Shown piece after piece: positions 33,731 to 42,475 of a stretch of 64,000 bases of DNA. The notes under the pieces were generated by a model that worked only from the letters and a program-made list of their open reading frames with translations, did no database searches and was not told the origin of the DNA. Source of the stretch: Neobacillus notoginsengisoli. Its GTDB lineage: Bacteria > Bacillota > Bacilli > Bacillales > Cytobacillaceae. Every line of letters starts with the position of its first letter. Within the stretch, counting starts at the first letter, position 1. The position numbers and the translations under genes were made by a program. The stretch spans positions 62,001-126,000 of the forward strand of contig NZ_QWEG01000009.1 in NCBI RefSeq assembly GCF_003515685.1. Reading direction: 5' to 3'.

Positions 33731-35053
33731 ATGAAGAAGTGGCATGAACTTTCAATCGTAGAGTTAGCCCACCAATATAGGACGAAGGAAATATCCCCGG
33801 TTGAAATAGTGGATGCAACTTTTCAACGGATCAAAGAACAAGATGGCATGTTGAATAGCTTTATCACTGTTTTAGAAAGTGAAGCGTTGGAGCAGGCGAA
33901 GAAAGCTGAAAAAACCTTCATGGAAAATGAGGACGTGCACGTTCTGAGCGGTATTCCTTTTTCAGTGAAAGATCTATTTGATACAGATGGAATTAGGACG
34001 ACTTGTGGGTCCAAAATTTTAAAAGATTATGTACCTTCCACAACTGCTCCAATCATTAAAGAGTTGGAAGAACTTGGAGCCGTGCTGATCGGAAAGACCA
34101 ATATGCTCGAATTTGCCTATGGAATTGTCCACCCGGACTACGACCAAACAAATAATCCTTGGAATCCGGCTAAAACATCAGGAGGTTCCAGCGGAGGTTC
34201 CGCAGCTTCAGTTGCTGCGGGCTTAGGGTTCTTTTCTTTAGGATCGGACACAGGGGGGTCTATAAGAATCCCCGCCTCTTACTGCGGGATAGCTGGTTTA
34301 AAGCCAACTTATAGATTGCTTTCACTAAAAGGGGTATTCCCGCTTTCTCCATCACTTGACCATATCGGGCCGATGGCAAAAACAGCTGAGGATTTATCCG
34401 TTTTAATGAATTCCTTGACAATTATCAGGCCTGGAACGGTTTATGACCAGGGAAAGGTTCCGGTTGTCGGCATCCTTAAAGAAGAATGCCTAAAAGATAT
34501 AACAGACAATGTGAAAAATGTTTACAGTCAAACAATCCAATTAATAAAAAGAATGGGCTGGGAAGTAAAGGAGATTACCTTAAAGTATTTTGACAGAACA
34601 GAAGAACTAATTATGAAAGTTCTTTTGCCAGAAGCCGCGCTTATACACGAGAAGTGGCTGGACAGGAGTGAGGATTATTCCCCGCTGACCTTCAGCCAGA
34701 TCGAAGCTGGCCTGAATCAGAACACCTTGACATATTTAAGGGCAAAAAAGGAATGCGATCTCGCTTCCGAGGATGTTGATAACGTATTCAAGGAGGTTGA
34801 CATCATCTTCATGCCTACTGTACCTTACCCGGCACCGGATGAAGATCCGGCGTTGGAAGTAGATGATGAAATGATGTTCACGGGGCTTTTCAACATAACC
34901 GGACATCCTGCTGTGTCCATCCAGGCCGGTTTTTCCAAAGATGGAATGCCGATTGGCATGCAATTGGCAGGGAGAAAGTATGGAGATTCATGGCTTTTGT
35001 ATAAAGCATCCCAATTAGAAAATCAACTGGCTGGAATGAGAGGAAAAATGTGA
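33731..35053 (+). CDS. Amidase signature family hydrolase
   Basis: 440 residues with the Ser-cisSer-Lys triad visible: K80 in FSVKDLF, S154 in SGGSSGGSAAS and S177 in SDTGGSIRIP. Members hydrolyse linear amides, and the fold is shared with GatA. There are no gatB or gatC genes nearby and the setting is catabolic, so a free-standing amidase is meant. The substrate is unknown. It abuts the M20 gene. Confidence 0.9.
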   Translation: MKKWHELSIVELAHQYRTKEISPVEIVDATFQRIKEQDGMLNSFITVLESEALEQAKKAEKTFMENEDVHVLSGIPFSVKDLFDTDGIRTTCGSKILKDYVPSTTAPIIKELEELGAVLIGKTNMLEFAYGIVHPDYDQTNNPWNPAKTSGGSSGGSAASVAAGLGFFSLGSDTGGSIRIPASYCGIAGLKPTYRLLSLKGVFPLSPSLDHIGPMAKTAEDLSVLMNSLTIIRPGTVYDQGKVPVVGILKEECLKDITDNVKNVYSQTIQLIKRMGWEVKEITLKYFDRTEELIMKVLLPEAALIHEKWLDRSEDYSPLTFSQIEAGLNQNTLTYLRAKKECDLASEDVDNVFKEVDIIFMPTVPYPAPDEDPALEVDDEMMFTGLFNITGHPAVSIQAGFSKDGMPIGMQLAGRKYGDSWLLYKASQLENQLAGMRGKM

Positions 35054-36244
35054 ATGTCAAAAATTCTTGATTATTTAAAGGAAAATCAGTTATCAATGAC
35101 TGAAACCCTGCTGGCTTTGACAAGAGCCGAATCACCATCCTACTCCAAAATCGATGTTGATTATTGTGGTGAAGTTCTAAGGAATGAGTACACGAGGCTA
35201 GTTGGCGGAAATGTGGACGTGATTGAAAAAGAGGAAGTTGGCAATCAGTATAAATTTTCCTTTGGACCTGATAACGGTTTGAAACAGGTATTAATTATAG
35301 GCCATATGGATACGGTCTGGGATGTTGGAGCACGGCCAATTAGACAGGATGGAGACATTCTGTATGGACCAGGTGTTTTTGACATGAAAGGCGGTCTTAC
35401 CATCACACTCTGGGCACTAAAAGCTATTAAAGAGACTGGTGCCTTTCTGGATCGGAAGATTACCTTCCTTGTCACGAGTGATGAAGAAATCGGAAGCAGT
35501 CACTCAAAAGAATTAATAGAAGAAGAGGCAGTAAGAAGTTCGGTTGTCTTTGTGCCTGAATCCAGTATCGGACCTGATGGAGCAGTGAAAACGGAACGTA
35601 AAGGAGCAGGGCAATTTCTTTTAAGAATTGAAGGAATAACCGCCCATGCGGGTATCAATGCATGGGACGGCGCGAGTGCGACCGAAGAGCTAGCTTATCA
35701 AATTCTGGACCTCAAAAAACTGGCAGACAGAGGGGAAGGAATTTCGGTTAATGTTGGGGTTGTCCAAGGCGGAACGAGGGCAAATGTTATCGCGAAAGAA
35801 GCGACGGCAGAAATTGATGTCCGGATAACAAAGAAATCGCAGGCAAAAAACCTATTGGATAAAATTCTCAATCGCCCCACCTTTGTCAAAGGAACAAAGG
35901 TCCATGTTGAAGGGGTTTTGGAAAGATATCCGCTTGAGAGGAATGAGCATGTAATTGAGCTCTATGAGCAACTAAAAGAAATTGCTAATGCGCATGGGTA
36001 TGCATTGGGAGAGGGTTCTTCAGGCGGCGCATCGGACGGGAATTTTACCGCTGGGCTTGGCATTCCCACTATTGATGGCTTAGGGCCGATCGGTGATGGA
36101 GCACACGCGGAAACTGAACATGTTCTATTATCCAATCTTCCAAACAGGGCGGCGCTTTTGGCGGAAATCATCCTGAAAAATGCGGGGAACCCAAAGGAGG
36201 AGGAACTTTATGTACATGATGGATCTAACAGCCAGTCAGTTTAA
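35054..36244 (+). CDS. M20-family metallopeptidase (carboxypeptidase G2-like)
   Basis: 396 residues. Di-zinc site residues: H in IIGHMDTVWD, D in FDMKGG, the E-E pair in TSDEEIGS, E in VPESS, and H in GAHAETEHV. The dimerisation domain is in the middle (FLLRIEGITAHAGINAWDGAS). The order and spacing resemble glutamate carboxypeptidase and related exopeptidases. It overlaps the creatininase-like gene by 35 bases. Confidence 0.9.
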   Translation: MSKILDYLKENQLSMTETLLALTRAESPSYSKIDVDYCGEVLRNEYTRLVGGNVDVIEKEEVGNQYKFSFGPDNGLKQVLIIGHMDTVWDVGARPIRQDGDILYGPGVFDMKGGLTITLWALKAIKETGAFLDRKITFLVTSDEEIGSSHSKELIEEEAVRSSVVFVPESSIGPDGAVKTERKGAGQFLLRIEGITAHAGINAWDGASATEELAYQILDLKKLADRGEGISVNVGVVQGGTRANVIAKEATAEIDVRITKKSQAKNLLDKILNRPTFVKGTKVHVEGVLERYPLERNEHVIELYEQLKEIANAHGYALGEGSSGGASDGNFTAGLGIPTIDGLGPIGDGAHAETEHVLLSNLPNRAALLAEIILKNAGNPKEEELYVHDGSNSQSV

Positions 36245-36935
36245 GGAAATAAAAAAGAAGGTAGGAACCGTTCTTCTGCCAATCGGCATGATGGAAACAC
36301 ATGGCCCGCACTGTTCACTGGGCACAGATGTCTGGATACCAAGAGAATTTGTCAAAAGGCTTGATAAACTGATTGGCGATAAAGTTCTCATAGCGCCAGA
36401 AGTGCCCTATGGCCATTCCTGGGCTCTCGCACCTTTTGAAGGAACGATTGATATTTCAGCAGAAACCTTTTCCCAATATGTTTATGAAATCGGCAAAGAA
36501 TTCAACAGGAATGGGTTTGATGAAGTCATCCTTTTTAATGGACACGGGGGAAACATTCCAAGCCTGATGATTGTTGCCGAGAAACTAGCCGACCTCAATA
36601 TGAAAGTATTGACGATTAATTGGTGGACAGATTACCGCGAACAGATTTTAGGGATTACGAAAGGGCCGGGCCATGGAGGAGAAGATGAGACTTCATTGGT
36701 TCTTGCAATTGATGAGAAGCTTGCCGATCCATCACTGGCGGGAGACTGGAAAGTCAGCCTCAATCCAAAACTCAAATTTTTCAATATGGGGAAGACATTA
36801 TATAAAGATGGATACATGGGAGATGCAGGCAGTGCCACAGCTGAAAAAGGCGAAAGGCTGTACGAAATGATGATCGAACTGATTTTGAAAGATATTGAAG
36901 AGCTTTGGAAGTTGCAAAGTAATTCCGAATTATAA
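36210..36935 (+). CDS. Creatininase-family amidohydrolase
   Basis: 241 residues. Metal-binding motifs: E and H in LPIGMMETHGPHCSLGTD, H in LFNGHGGN, and E in GPGHGGEDETS. Creatininase relatives open cyclic amides (creatinine) or remove small groups from formamide-type compounds. ATG 36210 follows AAAGGAGGAGG by nine bases. Its presence next to an amidase and M20 enzyme suggests stepwise opening and trimming of one compound; the substrate is not known. Confidence 0.88.
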   Translation: MYMMDLTASQFKEIKKKVGTVLLPIGMMETHGPHCSLGTDVWIPREFVKRLDKLIGDKVLIAPEVPYGHSWALAPFEGTIDISAETFSQYVYEIGKEFNRNGFDEVILFNGHGGNIPSLMIVAEKLADLNMKVLTINWWTDYREQILGITKGPGHGGEDETSLVLAIDEKLADPSLAGDWKVSLNPKLKFFNMGKTLYKDGYMGDAGSATAEKGERLYEMMIELILKDIEELWKLQSNSEL

Positions 36936-36950
36936 AAGGGAGGCATAACA

Positions 36951-38225
36951 ATGAGTCTAGAAACAAAAGGAACCAAGCAAGTGTTGAGATGGCTGGATGA
37001 AGGAGCAGGGGAAAAAGTCGTTGATATCGTAGTCAGCTTGAATGAACAGGCTGGAAAGTTGCATGGACAGGAAGTGGCAACCGCCAGTTATAGTGATGTG
37101 AAACCCACATTAAAAACATTTGATGAAATTGGAGTAGCCCTTGACGAGGTTGAAACTGTTCTGAAGAAAAAAGAGGGGCACGAAGGCGAGTATTTGAAGG
37201 CCATGGTGAACGGCTTCCGTTACTTCGCCCGAAGCCTCCAGGGAGACGATGTCCCTTACAACGAGTTAATTGAAAACATCCAGGAACTCCCGTCAGACCT
37301 GATTTCCGATGAACAGTTAAGCCACGCAAGGGAGTTGGTTGACAGCGGGCTTAGCAATCTAGGTTATAAGGGCACTCTTCGCGAAAAATCGGAGGCATGG
37401 CGATCGAATACATTGATTGACCCAGAGCAGGTGACTGCTGTAGCCGAAAATTTCCGTGAAATCAGCAAGCAGGGGACGTTGAAAAGAGTCATAAGCCTAC
37501 CGGAAGAGGATGGAATCGACTGGATTAAACCAATCAGGGGCGTTTTTTGGAGCGGGTATTCCAAATATACCGGTGATTACCGTGGTAATCTTACTTTTAA
37601 TATTGACCGGCCGTGGACAGAACCGATTTTGGCGCAAATTATGACTCATGAGGCTTACCCGGGCCACCAGGCATTTTATTGCCGCTGGGATTATTTGTTC
37701 CAACAAGGAAAACTTCCGCTTGAAGCATCGTACTATTTAATCAATAGTCCAACAAACGCGTTATTTGAAGGCGGACCGGAAACCGCACTAAGCTTCCTTG
37801 GCTGGGATGATGTGAGCGAGGAAACACAAGATATAAAAGATGAACAGAAGCAGCAATATTTGTTAGCCCGGAATTTCCTTGATTATCAAAGGATGTTTAC
37901 AACCAACGCCTGCTATATGTATAACCTCGGCCAGATTTCAAAAGAAGAAGCAATAGATTATTTAATCAATAAGGGCGGCATCACGGAAATAGAGGCAAAT
38001 AACGCTTTCCGCTTTTTCTCTGACCCTGTGCAAAAAACCTATTTCCCTTGTTACTTCTATGGCCGCTGGATGGTTGGCAATGCTTACAAAGGGACTCCAA
38101 AGGATAAGCGAAGTGAATTCTTCTCCATTCTTTATGATACACCGCATACGACCAAGACGTTTATTAAGGCAATCAGCCAATTGCATGGCAAGGAATTCGA
38201 TGCCTTTAATACTTTGAAACAGTAA
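36951..38225 (+). CDS. DUF885-family putative metallopeptidase
   Basis: 424 residues. The HExxxxH-like motif THEAYPGHQ (H233, E234, H238) and a downstream FEGGPE segment are typical of DUF885, which is related to thermolysin-like peptidases. Family members are usually 550-600 residues; here the N-terminal part is shorter. No signal peptide, so it is cytoplasmic. Substrate unknown. A good GGGAGG site precedes the ATG. Confidence 0.8.
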   Translation: MSLETKGTKQVLRWLDEGAGEKVVDIVVSLNEQAGKLHGQEVATASYSDVKPTLKTFDEIGVALDEVETVLKKKEGHEGEYLKAMVNGFRYFARSLQGDDVPYNELIENIQELPSDLISDEQLSHARELVDSGLSNLGYKGTLREKSEAWRSNTLIDPEQVTAVAENFREISKQGTLKRVISLPEEDGIDWIKPIRGVFWSGYSKYTGDYRGNLTFNIDRPWTEPILAQIMTHEAYPGHQAFYCRWDYLFQQGKLPLEASYYLINSPTNALFEGGPETALSFLGWDDVSEETQDIKDEQKQQYLLARNFLDYQRMFTTNACYMYNLGQISKEEAIDYLINKGGITEIEANNAFRFFSDPVQKTYFPCYFYGRWMVGNAYKGTPKDKRSEFFSILYDTPHTTKTFIKAISQLHGKEFDAFNTLKQ

Positions 38226-38240
38226 GGACAGGAAAGAGGG

Positions 38241-39989
38241 ATGGCGATGAAAGGAGACCAATTGTCACTAAGAGAAAGAGAGATTATGGCAAGGATAAAT
38301 GCTGAAAGCTTGATGGAATACAACCGGAATATTGCCCGGGAAGTACGTCTATCTGGGTCTGAGGAAGAGCTCCGGGCATTTCATTATGCAAAACAAGTCC
38401 TAGAAAGCCTCGGAATGGAAACAGAACTCTCCTTTCACGATGCCTATATTTCATTGCCCAATGGAGCGAGTCTGAAAGCTGGCAAGGCGGACATTCCATG
38501 CATCACTCACTCAATGGCACCTACTACTGTCGGCCTGGTCGGAGAGCCGATCTATATTGGGCGCTTTAACGAGGAGAAAGCTGTAGTTTGCAAAGGTAAA
38601 ATTGCCCTGATCGAGGGGATTGCCAATCCGAGTATCATTACCCGGCTTGAAGCAGTGGGTGCGGCAGGGGCCATTTTTATAAATGGAGTATACACTCATG
38701 AGATGATTGTTTCGACTGTATGGGGAAGTCCGACAAAAGAAAATATGGACCTAATGCCCCGGATACCAGTGGTCTCCATTAATGATAACAGCGGGAAAAA
38801 ATTGCTGGAAATGATGGCCGGCAGACTTGCTGAAGTGGAAATTACTACAAAGGTAGAGACAGCATGGAAGACAATCCCGACCTTAATAGCTGAAATAAAG
38901 GGGAATGAGGAGCCGGAACATTTTATTTTGTTCAGCGGGCATATCGATTCATGGCATTACGGTGCCATGGATAATGGTTCAGCTAATGCTTCCATGCTGG
39001 AAATCGCGAGGGTCCTCTCCGATTTTCAAGCAGATTTAAGCAGGACGGTCAGATTCGCATTTTGGTCAGGGCATTCTCATGGAAGATATGCGGGTTCACA
39101 GGCATATTGTGATGAGAATTGGGAAGACATCCATGAAAATTGTGTGATGCATTTTTATATTGATTCAGTTGGGGGGAAAGGTGCAACAATCCTTAGTGAA
39201 AGCAATTGTATGGCAGAAACGAAAGAAATTGCCGCGCTATATGTAAAGGAAGTTGCAGGGCAAAATTATATTGGCAGCAGATACGGAAAATATGCCGATC
39301 AATCGTTTTGGGGGGCTGGAGTCCCATCATTATTTATGGGAATGTCAGAACAGCCTCTTTCGGACGACCCTAGGTCACAAAAGGTTTTTGACGTATTCGC
39401 AGGGAAGGAAGCAGGAGGCTTTGGCTGGTGGTGGCACACAGTCGAGGATACCATTGACAAAATTGACCCGGCTAACCTAAAACGGGATTGTGAAATTTAT
39501 GCCATGTCCATTTATAAAGTGGCAACTGAACCAATTCTTCCAATAAACCAATTGGAAGCTGTTAGGGAAATCAAGAATATTATTCTTAAATTTCAAACTT
39601 TAGCCGAAAACAAGATAAATTTAAACGGGACTGTTGATAGGTTAATAAAGCTTGAAATCTTATTAAATACTTTTGATTTGAATTTATACCGCGAGAGCCC
39701 ACCAGAATTACGAAAACAAATCAATCGGACGATCATGAATTTATCTCGTTGCCTTGTCCCAATCAATTATGTTGGAACAGATGTATTTGAGCATGACCCT
39801 GCTATTGCCTTAAAGCCAATTCCGTCATTGGCAGATCTATACAAAATCGCTTCCGTTGAGGAAGGGACACATGAATTTCATTTACTTAAAACGGCAATCA
39901 CTAGAAAATTGAATAAGGTTAATTATCTATTAAAATTGGCAACTAAAGAAGCGGAAAAAATCGCTGATGTTCCAGTTGTTATTCAATAA
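38241..39989 (+). CDS. M28-family metallopeptidase-like protein with PA domain
   Basis: 582 residues. A PA-type insertion lies near 85-190, then the M28 core: H and D in SGHIDSWHYGAMDNGSAN, D in FYIDSVGGKG, and H in WWWHTVEDTID. At the place where aminopeptidases have the catalytic EE pair, this protein reads FWSGHSHGRYAGS, so the general base is altered. A C-terminal helical domain follows. No signal peptide. Last gene of the hydrolase cluster, ended by a strong terminator. Confidence 0.82.
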   Translation: MAMKGDQLSLREREIMARINAESLMEYNRNIAREVRLSGSEEELRAFHYAKQVLESLGMETELSFHDAYISLPNGASLKAGKADIPCITHSMAPTTVGLVGEPIYIGRFNEEKAVVCKGKIALIEGIANPSIITRLEAVGAAGAIFINGVYTHEMIVSTVWGSPTKENMDLMPRIPVVSINDNSGKKLLEMMAGRLAEVEITTKVETAWKTIPTLIAEIKGNEEPEHFILFSGHIDSWHYGAMDNGSANASMLEIARVLSDFQADLSRTVRFAFWSGHSHGRYAGSQAYCDENWEDIHENCVMHFYIDSVGGKGATILSESNCMAETKEIAALYVKEVAGQNYIGSRYGKYADQSFWGAGVPSLFMGMSEQPLSDDPRSQKVFDVFAGKEAGGFGWWWHTVEDTIDKIDPANLKRDCEIYAMSIYKVATEPILPINQLEAVREIKNIILKFQTLAENKINLNGTVDRLIKLEILLNTFDLNLYRESPPELRKQINRTIMNLSRCLVPINYVGTDVFEHDPAIALKPIPSLADLYKIASVEEGTHEFHLLKTAITRKLNKVNYLLKLATKEAEKIADVPVVIQ

Positions 39990-39992
39990 TAG

Positions 39993-40025
39993 GAAAAAGA
40001 GAGCAGGAACGACTGCTCTCTTTTC
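39993..40025. terminator. Bidirectional terminator at the end of the hydrolase cluster
   Basis: GAGAGCAG pairs with CTGCTCTC around GAACGA, flanked by A- and T-rich runs; it serves the cluster and the convergent DUF3231 gene. Confidence 0.88.
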
Positions 40026-40027
40026 AA

Positions 40028-40540
40028 TTATTCTTCTCCGGGCTTCATCATATGAAGTGGCGGTGGGACGAGCCAGCCTTTTTCCTTGTTCAAGCGAAGG
40101 AAACGCGCGCCTAGCTGGGCTTTCGTCATGTGGAATTCACCGAAAAGCAAAGCGATGTCTTCCCGGATGCTGTTCCCCATCACGCCGCTGCAGGTGACCA
40201 GGCCGGCTGCGATGTTTGCCGAAGCGGCATAAGAAATTTCATTGTCCATGAACCTCGCTCCGGGAGGGATGCTTTCCAGGTCGGCTAACGGCCTTTCGGG
40301 AGGCGTAGGGGGAAGCCCGATTCCATTTTCTTTCAAAATTTCCTCCACCCGCTTTTCCTCTGTCTGGCACGCTTGGATACTTTCCTCAATCAGATTTCTT
40401 AAATCTTTGTCCCCAATATGGTTCAAAAACGTCTGATAGGCGGCTTTCATTGCCTTGCTGCCTAATACATAGGACCAAAGTGCATACACTTCCCCGTAAT
40501 GGAGTGGTTCGTTTTGCGGATTGCCACTTAAAATACCCAT
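40028..40540 (-). CDS. DUF3231-family protein (spore/stress-type helical protein)
   Basis: A 170-residue ferritin-like helical protein corresponding to one DUF3231 domain: LHYGEVYALWSYVLGSKAMKAAYQTFLNHIGDKDLRNLIEES then PPTPPERPLADLESIPPGARFMDNEI and a second helical pair. Bacillus proteins of this type are linked with spores, but the biochemical role is not known. ATG 40540 follows AAAGGAAGTG at about 12 bases. Confidence 0.8.
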   Translation of the reverse strand: MGILSGNPQNEPLHYGEVYALWSYVLGSKAMKAAYQTFLNHIGDKDLRNLIEESIQACQTEEKRVEEILKENGIGLPPTPPERPLADLESIPPGARFMDNEISYAASANIAAGLVTCSGVMGNSIREDIALLFGEFHMTKAQLGARFLRLNKEKGWLVPPPLHMMKPGEE

Positions 40541-40624
40541 TTTATGAACACTTCCTTTTTTTAATAATCCTTCCACAAGAATAGGTTTTCTAGTATCGAA
40601 AAAAATATTCGCTATTTATCCGGG

Positions 40625-40658
40625 AAAAAAAGCCGCTGGCACTTGGCCGGCGGCTTTT
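40625..40658 (-). terminator. Terminator of the lipoprotein gene
   Basis: AAAGCCGC and GCGGCTTT arms with inner GGC/GCC pairing; the minus strand ends in seven T. Confidence 0.85.
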
Positions 40659-40688
40659 GAAATAGCATTTACATAGTTTTTTTTTCTT

Positions 40689-41426
40689 TTAAGGTTTGTT
40701 GGCATCAATAAAGGTAATCAATTCTTCGAGGCTTGCAGACTGGAAAACTGGGCCTTTTTGATCAAAAAGGACATAGCATGGATCGCTTTTTAATTCAAGG
40801 TCCGGATAGATGATTTTTGCCTGTTTCGAGTTTTCCAGGCTTAGGATTTCATTGACATATTGAATGACCTGTTTATTCGTTTCGAGCGGATTTTTTTCAC
40901 TTTGCGGGCCTATGGCAAGCATGGAATACGTATGCCTTTCGACTGGGAGCAACTGCGGGTAGACAAAGTCAGTGACAACTGGCTCAACCTTCTCCACATT
41001 AATTTTAAAAACATAGTCGGCATGGCCATGATAAAAGTTGGCTTTTACAAGGATGTCATGCTTTCCCTCGGATAAATCCGGCACAGAAAAGGAACCGTCT
41101 TTAACTTTATTCAGAGCAGGTTTTTTCTCATCGGGATTCAGGACTGCTGTCTGGAGGGAGGTCGGCTCAATGGAAAAATGCAAATCAATTGAATCGCCAG
41201 CAGCGGCTTGTACGGCCTTAAGTTCTTTTGCAAGGTCTTCCGGTTTGCCTTTATCAGCCTCGTCGGCCTTTCCTTTTTGCGACCAGGCGTATGAGCCGGT
41301 AATGGTTTCAACTTCTTTGCTGCCCAGGGTAAACTCTGGCTTAGGAAGATTTTTTTCAAGATTAGTGTCCTGGCAGCCTGCCAGCAACAAGAAAAGCAAT
41401 GTAAGCGGAACGATGAATTTTTTCAT
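40689..41426 (-). CDS. Lipoprotein, function unknown
   Basis: 245 residues with lipobox LLAGC (Cys18) after a short leader MKKFIVPLTLLF. The mature protein has beta-rich text (FSVPDLSEGKHDILVKANFYHGHADYVFKINVEK) suggesting an immunoglobulin-like domain, then a C-terminal region with one further Cys (KSDPCYVLFD) and a thioredoxin-like feel, which is inference. ATG 41426 follows AAAAGGATGG; the upstream open frame has no site. Divergent from coaW. Confidence 0.7.
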   Translation of the reverse strand: MKKFIVPLTLLFLLLAGCQDTNLEKNLPKPEFTLGSKEVETITGSYAWSQKGKADEADKGKPEDLAKELKAVQAAAGDSIDLHFSIEPTSLQTAVLNPDEKKPALNKVKDGSFSVPDLSEGKHDILVKANFYHGHADYVFKINVEKVEPVVTDFVYPQLLPVERHTYSMLAIGPQSEKNPLETNKQVIQYVNEILSLENSKQAKIIYPDLELKSDPCYVLFDQKGPVFQSASLEELITFIDANKP

Positions 41427-41586
41427 GGGAGCCATCCTTTTATTTAATTTGTATATAACTTCACAATAGCACAAAACAACCCGCGTCTTCCGTTCCTTTT
41501 GTGGAAGAATCGTGAAAAAATCAATTTCACGCTTCTTCCTATATAATAGAGATAACTTGCAAACATAATAGGAAAAGAGGGATAGG

Positions 41587-42396
41587 ATGGCCACCACGAT
41601 AGGAATCGATGCCGGCGGTACACTGCTAAAAATCGCCTATACGGAAAATGGAAAAACAAAATTCCGTCAGAGTGATTATTCAAAGGCTGATTCACTGCTT
41701 CAATGGTTGAAAATGCTTGCACCGAATGCCGCTGTTTCCATAACCGGCGGAAGAGCGAGATGGGCGAAAGAGAATTTTTTTCCGAGTGCTTTTTTGGCTG
41801 ATGAATTCCAGACACTCTGCACGGGGGCATCCATGCTATATTCAAAGGACGCAGATGCTGTAGGAACTCAATTTCTTCTTGTGAATATTGGAACTGGAAC
41901 TTCAATTCACCTTGTTGGAAACGGGAGCTGCAAAAGGCTCGGAGGAACCGGGCTTGGCGGCGGAACATTGACCGGTCTTGGGCAGCTGTTGGCTGGTACT
42001 TCCGACTTCGATGACCTAGTAAGTCTCGCATCAAAAGGTGATCGACGAAAAGCAGACTTGCTAGTCAAAGATATTTATGGAGATGGCAGGGAACCACTGA
42101 GCGGTGAACTGACTGCCGCCAATTTTGGTAAGAGTTCGTCTGCGGACAAGGCAGACCTAATGGCAGCGCTTATGAACTTGATCGCTGAAACAGTGGTGCT
42201 GCTAAGCTCTCAGGCCGCACTGTCAGAGAAAGTGGAGTCGGTTGTTTTTGCCGGCAGCACGCTGACAGCGAACCAGCCGCTTAAAGACAGCCTTGCCGCA
42301 TACACGACAATGTTCGGCTTGAAACCGGTATTTTTGGAGAACGGGGAATTTTGCGGAGCGCTTGGTGCGTTAATGGAGAATAGGGGAGCTGAATGA
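41587..42396 (+). CDS. coaW: Type II pantothenate kinase
   Basis: A 269-residue kinase for the first step of coenzyme A synthesis, of the eukaryote-like type II class found in staphylococci and some bacilli. [13 protein letters not shown] (phosphate 1 loop), [20 protein letters not shown] (phosphate 2), [21 protein letters not shown] and the adenosine motif VFAGSTL are all present. Type II enzymes resist feedback by CoA. It lies upstream of selB with a gap of about 80 bases. Confidence 0.92.
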   Translation: MATTIGIDAGGTLLKIAYTENGKTKFRQSDYSKADSLLQWLKMLAPNAAVSITGGRARWAKENFFPSAFLADEFQTLCTGASMLYSKDADAVGTQFLLVNIGTGTSIHLVGNGSCKRLGGTGLGGGTLTGLGQLLAGTSDFDDLVSLASKGDRRKADLLVKDIYGDGREPLSGELTAANFGKSSSADKADLMAALMNLIAETVVLLSSQAALSEKVESVVFAGSTLTANQPLKDSLAAYTTMFGLKPVFLENGEFCGALGALMENRGAE

Positions 42397-42475
42397 GCTA
42401 GCGATAAAAGTCGCTTGAAGAAAGGTCCCGCATGAGTCAGAATAAGAGTGAGAATGGTTGAAGAAGGTGGCAAAT

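Noticed and set aside
33731-35053. GatA subunit of the tRNA amidotransferase
   Set aside because: The triad is shared, but no gatB or gatC is adjacent and all neighbours are catabolic hydrolases.
42397-42475. tRNA-Sec gene (selC) upstream of selB
   Set aside because: The 79-base gap contains no cloverleaf arms or TTC-type T-loop; nothing supports a tRNA.
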